DNA of 12,012 nucleotides from JBDSYA01 sp039925865 (GTDB lineage: Bacteria > Bacteroidota > Ignavibacteria > Tepidaquicellales > Tepidaquicellaceae). Numbering within the stretch: position 1 is the stretch's first letter; every line of letters starts with the position of its first letter. The notes beneath the pieces were generated by a model. The model ran no database searches and was not told the origin of the DNA. It was given only the letters and a program-made list of their open reading frames with translations. Made by a program: the position numbers and the translations under genes. The stretch lies in assembly GCA_039925865.1 (NCBI GenBank), contig JBDSYA010000320.1, positions 1 through 12,012 on the forward strand. The letters run 5' to 3'. Positions 6,607 through 12,012 of this stretch are shown here, piece after piece.

Positions 6607-8122
6607 TTGTTCATTAATCTGGTTAACACTGCTATTTACTGTTGTTCTTAAATTTACAATCTCATTAAATACCGGCTTATTCGAAGATGAGGCAATTTAC
6701 TGGAGCTGGTCCCAAACTCCTGATCCGTCTTACTCCTTTACCACTCTGTTGTCTTTAAAATTATTATCCTCCTTGTTTGGAAATGAAAGCGAATTATTTG
6801 TACGCTTGCCTGCTTTGATTTCTAATTTCGTACTACTATTTTTTTTCTTCAGGATCGGGAAACTTCTGGGTGCTGATGAATTAAAGATTCTCTACACTTC
6901 TCTTCTTTTCTTTTCAGTACCGTTTGTAACTATTTATACTTCATTCATTTCTCCTGATTCTATGCTTCTTTTATTTTCAGTTGCTTCCATTTATTTTGCT
7001 ATGAAGATCATTAAACTTAATAAAACTGCTGACTGGATTCTTTGCGGACTCTCCCTCGGCTTGATGCTGCTCAGTAAGTATACAGGAATAATTTATTTCT
7101 TAATTTTTGTTTTTTATCTGCTTATTAATCGAAATATTTTTTCTGAAGGATTTGCAAAAAAATTACTTCTGCTTATTTTAACTTACCTGATCACCGTTTC
7201 ACCACTCTTGTATTGGAATTTATTCAATGAACCTGTCTGGCTTAATCATTATTTATTCACAGATGCCGACATGATTTCTTCAGGATATTTTGACCTATTG
7301 AAAGTTTTCTTTTTTTCACAGATCGCTATAATGCTTCCATTCATTTTTATTTTGATAGTTTTAATTATTAAGAATATTTTTTCAGTTAAAAATAAAAGTG
7401 GTCAGGAGAAGTTTTTGCTTTTTTTATTTTCTGCAATGCTGATAGTTTTTATAATTATAGCTTTATCGGGCAAGATAAAAGGCAACTGGTTTTTTATAAT
7501 GTACATCCCTCTCCTGATATCTGTAATGGTCATGACTATCAGCAAATATTTTAAAATATTATTAGCAATGTCAGTTACTGTTAATATTCTCATTCTTGTA
7601 ATTCTAAATCTTCCCGTTTCAGGAATAAATTCTATTACAGATAATTTTTTGGGGAAATATATAAGTGGTACTTTTCAAAATTACTGGCCCGGACATACCG
7701 GTAATGCTCACAATGACAATAGCTGGAAAGAAAGATTAGTAAAGATGAAAAACTGGAAAAACACCATTTCTGTAATTTCAGAAGAGATCGGCCGTACAAA
7801 GGCTGAGTATGACTTTTTTGCTACGAATGATTTCAATCTGGTTTCTCTTCTTGAATATTATTTTCATACCGGGGAAAAAATCTATTTGCTGGGTGATCTA
7901 AGATTTAAATATATAAACTCAGCAGAACCTAATTTAAAACTTGCAGGAAAAAATGCCATTCTGATCTCATACGATGAAAGAGATTTCAATAACTTTGAAA
8001 GTAAATTTGAGAAAGTTATTTTATTAAAAAAGATTGATCGTGATCCTTCCAAAGATTTTACAAAAGATTTTATTCTTTCATACGGGGAAAACTTTAACCC
8101 TTCAGATCCGATGCAAAAATGA
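6584..8122 (+). CDS. GT39-like polytopic membrane glycosyltransferase
   Basis: This 512-residue protein has about ten hydrophobic segments in its first 350 residues and a soluble C-terminal tail. After the first hydrophobic helix comes GLFEDEAIYWSW with Asp35-Glu36, the acidic pair typical of the first extracytoplasmic loop of the PMT/ArnT (GT39, Pfam PMT_2) superfamily, followed by LFGNESELFVRLPAL. These enzymes use polyprenyl-phosphate sugars as donors and glycosylate lipids, proteins or other acceptors outside the cytoplasmic membrane. The ATG at 6584 overlaps the DUF547 gene by 23 bp; no later Met would preserve the first helix and DE motif. Its stop overlaps the following GT2 gene as ATGA. 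That GT2 enzyme could make the polyprenyl-phosphate sugar donor. The acceptor is unknown; a link to arsenosugar products rests only on context. Confidence 0.85.
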   Translation: MIIKSLNSCSLIWLTLLFTVVLKFTISLNTGLFEDEAIYWSWSQTPDPSYSFTTLLSLKLLSSLFGNESELFVRLPALISNFVLLFFFFRIGKLLGADELKILYTSLLFFSVPFVTIYTSFISPDSMLLLFSVASIYFAMKIIKLNKTADWILCGLSLGLMLLSKYTGIIYFLIFVFYLLINRNIFSEGFAKKLLLLILTYLITVSPLLYWNLFNEPVWLNHYLFTDADMISSGYFDLLKVFFFSQIAIMLPFIFILIVLIIKNIFSVKNKSGQEKFLLFLFSAMLIVFIIIALSGKIKGNWFFIMYIPLLISVMVMTISKYFKILLAMSVTVNILILVILNLPVSGINSITDNFLGKYISGTFQNYWPGHTGNAHNDNSWKERLVKMKNWKNTISVISEEIGRTKAEYDFFATNDFNLVSLLEYYFHTGEKIYLLGDLRFKYINSAEPNLKLAGKNAILISYDERDFNNFESKFEKVILLKKIDRDPSKDFTKDFILSYGENFNPSDPMQK

Positions 8123-8832
8123 AAAATATATACGTAATAATTCCCGCGGTAAATGAAGAGCAGTCAATTGGTAAAGTAATTAGAGCCATCTCATTGAAAA
8201 CTGTGAAAGAAATTATTGTTGTCGATAATGGTTCTGACGATGATACAATAAATGCTGCAAAGAAAAACGGTGCAACTGTCTTGCAGGAAACCGAACGCGG
8301 ATACGGGGCCGCATGTCTGAAAGGTCTCGAATATATTTTTGCAAAATGCAGCCCGGATGATATAATTGTTTTTCTCGATGGAGATTATTCAGACTATCCT
8401 GAAGAGATGATTGATTTAGTTACTCCGATAATTGATTCCGATTATGATTTTGTTGTTGGTTCAAGAATTATGGGAAAGAAGCATGGCAGAGCAGGGTCAG
8501 GCGCACTCTTACCACAGGCAATTTTTGGAAATTGGCTGTCAACAAAATTAATTAAGATCATTTGGAATTATTCATTTACTGATCTTGGTCCGTTCAGGGC
8601 AATAAAGGCAACCGCACTCAAAAATATGAAAATGAAAGACAGGAATTTCGGATGGACAGTTGAGATGCAGATAAAAGCCTCTAAGATGAATCTTAAGTGC
8701 AAAGAAATTCCAGTCAGTTACAGAAAAAGAATTGGTAAGTCAAAAGTTACAGGCACGGTTGCAGGCTCAGTAAAAGCGGGCATAATTATTATTTCAACCA
8801 TCTTTAGTCATACATTGAAAAAATCCCCCTGA
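8119..8832 (+). CDS. DPM1-like family 2 glycosyltransferase
   Basis: This 237-residue GT-A enzyme opens with IYVIIPAVNEEQSIGKV, then IIVVDNGSDDDT (nucleotide-binding Asp36), GYGAACLKG at 61-69, the DXD motif FLDGDYSDYPEEM (Asp87, Asp89) and the stretch TDLGPFRAIK at 154-163 before FGWTVEMQIKA. This is the pattern of bacterial dolichol-phosphate-mannose synthase-like GT2 proteins, which load a sugar from a nucleotide donor onto polyprenyl phosphate. It has no GtrA-type membrane domain; only the last 20 residues are hydrophobic. It is not the second arsenosugar glycosyltransferase family, whose N-terminal signature differs. It begins at an ATGA overlap with the GT39-like gene, implying translational coupling and a joint donor/transferase function. 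The actual sugar cannot be read from sequence. Confidence 0.88.
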   Translation: MKNIYVIIPAVNEEQSIGKVIRAISLKTVKEIIVVDNGSDDDTINAAKKNGATVLQETERGYGAACLKGLEYIFAKCSPDDIIVFLDGDYSDYPEEMIDLVTPIIDSDYDFVVGSRIMGKKHGRAGSGALLPQAIFGNWLSTKLIKIIWNYSFTDLGPFRAIKATALKNMKMKDRNFGWTVEMQIKASKMNLKCKEIPVSYRKRIGKSKVTGTVAGSVKAGIIIISTIFSHTLKKSP

Positions 8833-8854
8833 ATTTTTATAAAGTTAGATCACT

Positions 8855-10168
8855 CTGTTTAAAGATAAATTAAATATAATCTGTCTCTCGGTTTACAGTT
8901 TTATACTTTTAACTTTCTATATTTTTAAGCTATTACCTTTTGAGAATGTTACTCTATACATAATAAATTTTCTAATCTGCTTTGCGATCTATTCGGTTTT
9001 ATTTTTTAGAAATAAAAATTCAATAGAGTTCTCATTAAAGGAAATTATTCTGACCGCACTTCTTCTTAGGATGATCCTGCTTTTTGTTGATCCAATAACT
9101 ACAGATGATCATTTCAGATATTTGTGGGATGGGAAAGTTCAAAGTGAAGGACTAAATCCGTATAAATTCTCGCCTTCGGAACTAAGCTTGTTGCATGATG
9201 ATCCTTTATATCCGAGAGTCCCTTATCCGGAAACAAAAACCATATACCCTCCTGCATCTCAGATAATTTTTTTCCTGAGTTATAATTTATTTGGGGCAAG
9301 TGCTTTCGGATTAAAAATATTTTATCTACTCTTTGAAGCCGGAATAATTATTTTTTTATATCAGACACTAAAGCTGATTAAAATTAATTCAAACTATATT
9401 TTACTCTATGCCTTTTCACCTCTTGTTATTTTTGAGTTTTTCATTAATGCGCATATAGATGTTTTGATTTTATTTTTTATTGTTGGAAGTATTTATTTTG
9501 CAATCAAGAAGAACGTGAATTTGTCTATGTTGTTTCTGGGATTGTCTGTTATGTGTAAAGTTTATTCTTTAATACTTCTTCCTGTCTATATGATTTATTT
9601 TTTCAGGCGGCGAACTGACACATCTGCTTTTTTTCTAAGCACCGTCTTTTTTATCGTTCCGTTTTCATTATTGCTCTTCTATTCTGACGGTATTTATAAT
9701 ATTTTTTCACAATTTTCTTATTATCTGAAATTCTGGCAGTTTAATAATTTACCTTTCACGGCGATCAATTATTTTCTGGAACTGTTTGGAATAAGAAGTT
9801 TTACAACTGTAAGAGCAATATTGTTAGTGCTGTTTTTCTGTTCCTATGTTTATATTTTATTTTCAAAACTAAATTTAATTCCAAAAATTTATCTGACTCT
9901 GTTTACTTATTTATTTTTCAGCTCAACCGTTCATCCATGGTATTTAACTGTTTTGGTCTTACTGCTTCCTTTACAATTCAATTTTTCGGTTTACTACTGG
10001 AGCGGAATAATAGTTTTAACTAATATATCTGTCTATTACTATCTTAAAGATAAAGAATGGTTTGACATTACGGCGGTCTTGCTGGTTCAGTATATCATGC
10101 TGATAATATTTTTAATCTATGACTTTAAAAACATAAAATCTAAAATCTCTCATGCACAAATCGAATGA
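8855..10168 (+). CDS. Polytopic mannosyltransferase-like protein with no conventional start codon
   Basis: The frame is open from 8849 (after a TAG at 8846-8848) to the stop at 10168. The first ATG, at 9071, is too late: the 72 codons before it encode two hydrophobic segments (CLSVYSFILLTFYIF and LYIINFLICFAIYSVLFF) and the stretch ILTALLLR that leads straight into the family core. Between 8849 and 9071 there is no in-frame ATG, GTG or TTG. I place the start at CTG 8855, giving 437 residues, but ATA, ATC or ATT codons or a base error are alternatives. The core has ITTDDHFRYLWDGKV, GLNPYKFSP and TIYPPASQ, typical of polyprenyl-phosphate-dependent mannosyltransferase-like membrane enzymes (GT87/DUF2029-like), followed by many hydrophobic helices. 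It begins 22 bp after the GT2 gene and overlaps the next gene by 17 bp. Substrate is unknown. Confidence 0.75.
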   Translation: MFKDKLNIICLSVYSFILLTFYIFKLLPFENVTLYIINFLICFAIYSVLFFRNKNSIEFSLKEIILTALLLRMILLFVDPITTDDHFRYLWDGKVQSEGLNPYKFSPSELSLLHDDPLYPRVPYPETKTIYPPASQIIFFLSYNLFGASAFGLKIFYLLFEAGIIIFLYQTLKLIKINSNYILLYAFSPLVIFEFFINAHIDVLILFFIVGSIYFAIKKNVNLSMLFLGLSVMCKVYSLILLPVYMIYFFRRRTDTSAFFLSTVFFIVPFSLLLFYSDGIYNIFSQFSYYLKFWQFNNLPFTAINYFLELFGIRSFTTVRAILLVLFFCSYVYILFSKLNLIPKIYLTLFTYLFFSSTVHPWYLTVLVLLLPLQFNFSVYYWSGIIVLTNISVYYYLKDKEWFDITAVLLVQYIMLIIFLIYDFKNIKSKISHAQIE

Positions 10169-10757
10169 TAATGCATTAATAATTTTTGCCCGGAATCCCT
10201 TTGAAGGCAAAGTAAAAACACGGCTTGCAAAAGATGTTGGTAACACAAAGGCATTAAAAGTTTACATATCATTATTAAATCATACTTTCATGCAAACAAA
10301 AAATTTATCCGCTGATAAATTTTTATTTCTTTCTGAAAATACTGATGGTGAGATATTCGACAATACTTTTACACAATTTGTACAGATAGGCTCATCTCTC
10401 GGCGAAAGAATGATGAATGCTTTTAATATTGTTTTTGAAAAAGAATATAAAAGAGTCTTGATAGCGGGAACAGACTGTCCGGGTTTGACAGAAGAAATTA
10501 TTGAAACAGCTTTTGAGGATCTGATGAAGTATCATTTTACAATCGGCCCTTCATCAGACGGCGGATATTATCTTTTAGGAATGAACGAGCCAAATGATTA
10601 TGTATTTGAAAATATTGAGTGGAGTAATGAGCATGTGTTAGATAAAACAATCGATAAAATAAAAGCAAAACACAAAAGTTATAATCTGCTGAAAGAGTTA
10701 AACGATATTGATAACGAAAAAGACCTTAACTCTTTTGTTGATTTCAAATTTTTATAA
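10152..10757 (+). CDS. DUF2064 glycosyltransferase, arsenosugar biosynthesis type
   Basis: This 201-residue cytoplasmic protein has the GT-A-like DUF2064 layout. FARNPFEGKVKTRLA lies at residues 12-26, QIGSSLGERM at 78-87, AGTDCPGL at 105-112 and IGPSSDGGYYLLG at 131-143; a DIDNEKDL element lies near the C-terminus. These match the family that NCBI annotation names TIGR04282 arsenosugar biosynthesis glycosyltransferase, a distant relative of nucleotidyltransferases. The proposed role is transfer of a sugar in the maturation of the ArsS-derived nucleoside; to my knowledge this rests mainly on gene neighbourhood. Length is normal for the family. It overlaps the preceding membrane glycosyltransferase by 17 bp and is the last gene of the + strand run, 22 bp from the convergent gene. 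Confidence 0.88.
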   Translation: MHKSNDNALIIFARNPFEGKVKTRLAKDVGNTKALKVYISLLNHTFMQTKNLSADKFLFLSENTDGEIFDNTFTQFVQIGSSLGERMMNAFNIVFEKEYKRVLIAGTDCPGLTEEIIETAFEDLMKYHFTIGPSSDGGYYLLGMNEPNDYVFENIEWSNEHVLDKTIDKIKAKHKSYNLLKELNDIDNEKDLNSFVDFKFL

Positions 10758-10779
10758 AATTTGCAATTTGAATTTTTCA

Positions 10780-12012
10780 TTAAAAAAATGCTTTGACCTC
10801 TGCCCGTCCTGTATGTATTACTCTCCTGCTTCCTTCTGCCCGCCCGTCATAATTTATTGTTGCCTGTAAATTTTTACTGATGCTGTAATCAAAAAAAGCT
10901 CTCCAGATATAACTCTTTCCGTCGACCCTGCCATTTGTGAGCTCAAACGGAAAACTAATACTTGAATTACTAAGCAGCACTTCGTCTCTTTCCAGCTCCA
11001 GCCGTAATCTTCCTGATAATGTAAATGAATATATAAATCTTAATATTTGCTGGTTGATATCTGCCTGAATAGGAATGAAAGGATAAAAATCTGTTGCGCG
11101 GCTGAAGTTAAGCTGGAAGCCGCTTTCAATCTGTTGTACCGGCCTGTAAGAAAAATCAGTATTAATACCGTCTGATTTAATATTTCTGTTCCTGACAGAA
11201 TTGAGCGGCGCATCATTTCTATCAACTTTATTCAGATATTCAAAGAGTGTCGTTAAATCTTTTGTCAGTCCGATCTTAAGTTTCGCAGATTTTTGTATTG
11301 TAAAAAATCTTTCATTGCCGCTGACAAACTGGTTGAATGTATTTTGCTGAAGGAATCTCAGCTTAAGTGAATATGCCGGATTGAACTCAAAGAAATTAAT
11401 ATCCTGCTGAAAAAGCTCTGTTCCAAATAATGTATTAACATCATTTTGAAATGTTCCGAATTTTAGGAAATATATATTATTTGTATTTGGATCCTGACTT
11501 CTCTCTTCGGTGCGAAAATAAGATTCAGAAGAAGTATTTCTCAGCAGTTCCGAAAGGAAACCGTTTCCGGTCACTGTAAAAAACCGGGTTGGTTTTAGAT
11601 TAAATCTTGCAGACGTATTTAATCCTGTGATAGGAAAAAGTTGTGTGGTTGGTCTGTTGATCCTTATGTAATTTCCATCATTAAAATTGGTCAGTTGAAA
11701 TTCATTTTCATCCTGAAGACCGTTTGAATTCAAATCGCCCAGGTAAATATAATTTCCCTGACCGACAGTTACCTGCAAAAAAACTTTTTCAACTTTAGCC
11801 TGTCGTTCACTTGTAATATTGTAGTAGAGATCAGTTTGTAAAGCGCTGTTCAAAGGGTCTAGTCTGGTCTGCCAGTTTACAAGTAATGTTTTATTATTAG
11901 TATTAATATCTGAACTAAACTCATCAGAATATTTCTTGTCGCGCAGCGTAAGCTCAAACAAAGTTGAAAGCCAGGAAATACCGCGGTACCCCACACCGTA
12001 GGTTTGTGTGAA
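10780..12012 (-). CDS. C-terminal part of a large beta-rich, probable outer-membrane protein
   Basis: The frame stays open from the right window edge to the stop at 10780-10782, so at least 410 residues are seen and the true start is beyond 12012; the GTG at 11992-11994 is internal. The sequence alternates short polar and aromatic/hydrophobic stretches with many Asn, Thr and Phe residues, as in transmembrane beta-strands, and ends in AEVKAFF, with the C-terminal Phe typical of outer-membrane barrels. The stretch GNYIYLGDLNSNGLQDENEF (11698-11739) includes an EF-hand-like calcium loop, DxNxNGxxDxxE at 11701-11736. Similar large proteins with a D-x-N-x-N-G repeat before a barrel occur in Bacteroidota/Ignavibacteria, generally as hypothetical surface proteins. 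It is convergent to the gene run and probably unrelated in function. I do not recognise a specific family. Confidence 0.7.
   Translation of the reverse strand, partial: FTQTYGVGYRGISWLSTLFELTLRDKKYSDEFSSDINTNNKTLLVNWQTRLDPLNSALQTDLYYNITSERQAKVEKVFLQVTVGQGNYIYLGDLNSNGLQDENEFQLTNFNDGNYIRINRPTTQLFPITGLNTSARFNLKPTRFFTVTGNGFLSELLRNTSSESYFRTEERSQDPNTNNIYFLKFGTFQNDVNTLFGTELFQQDINFFEFNPAYSLKLRFLQQNTFNQFVSGNERFFTIQKSAKLKIGLTKDLTTLFEYLNKVDRNDAPLNSVRNRNIKSDGINTDFSYRPVQQIESGFQLNFSRATDFYPFIPIQADINQQILRFIYSFTLSGRLRLELERDEVLLSNSSISFPFELTNGRVDGKSYIWRAFFDYSISKNLQATINYDGRAEGSRRVIHTGRAEVKAFF

Noticed and set aside
10757..10779. Short symmetry AAATT-TGC-AATTT between the convergent genes, possible bidirectional terminator
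   Set aside because: Only five A/T pairs in each arm, so the stem would be too weak to claim a terminator.
11992..11994. GTG as the start of the minus-strand gene
   Set aside because: The frame continues without a stop to the window edge (residues FTQTYG precede it), so the gene is cut by the window instead.

Overview
The window is AT-rich (about one third G+C by eye) and densely coding. Ten genes run on the + strand from about 856 to 10757, preceded by the 3' end of another + strand gene and followed by one convergent, incomplete - strand gene. None of the starts I checked has a recognisable Shine-Dalgarno sequence; starts sit behind A/T-rich leaders. With the RskA-type anti-sigma factor, the DUF547 lipoprotein and the large beta-strand-rich outer-membrane protein, this suggests a Gram-negative member of the Bacteroidota/Ignavibacteriota (FCB) group. 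The lineage is an inference from style, not from a marker gene.

Layout: (1) 1-770, the C-terminal part of a membrane anti-sigma factor whose N-terminus lies before the window. (2) 856-2343, a pair typical of arsenosugar (organoarsenic) biosynthesis loci: a small AhpD/carboxymuconolactone-decarboxylase-fold peroxidase-like protein and the radical SAM enzyme ArsS. A perfect 9-bp inverted repeat lies just upstream of arsS. (3) 2383-5758, a redox block: a membrane-anchored TlpA/DipZ-type thioredoxin, an FAD/NAD(P)H oxidoreductase and a NapH-like membrane polyferredoxin. (4) 5797-6606, a DUF547 lipoprotein. (5) 6584-10757, four overlapping or tightly packed glycosylation genes: a GT39-like membrane glycosyltransferase, a DPM1-like GT2 enzyme, a second polytopic mannosyltransferase-like protein with no conventional start codon, and a DUF2064 glycosyltransferase of the family annotated as arsenosugar biosynthesis glycosyltransferase. 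(6) 10780-12012, on the - strand, the C-terminal part of a probable outer-membrane beta-barrel protein.

Read together, genes 856-10757 look like one long transcription unit. At its two ends are recognised arsenosugar-associated families (peroxidase-like protein and ArsS at the front, DUF2064 glycosyltransferase at the back). Between them are an electron-transfer module and a lipid-linked sugar-transfer module. The attractive hypothesis is a membrane-coupled pathway making a glycosylated organoarsenical, with arsenic oxidation state or thiols handled by the redox block. No arsenite methyltransferase (ArsM) and no second arsenosugar-type glycosyltransferase are in the window, so the pathway is incomplete as seen. 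No tRNA, rRNA, CRISPR array or mobile element was recognised, and no gene-free stretch longer than 300 bases exists.
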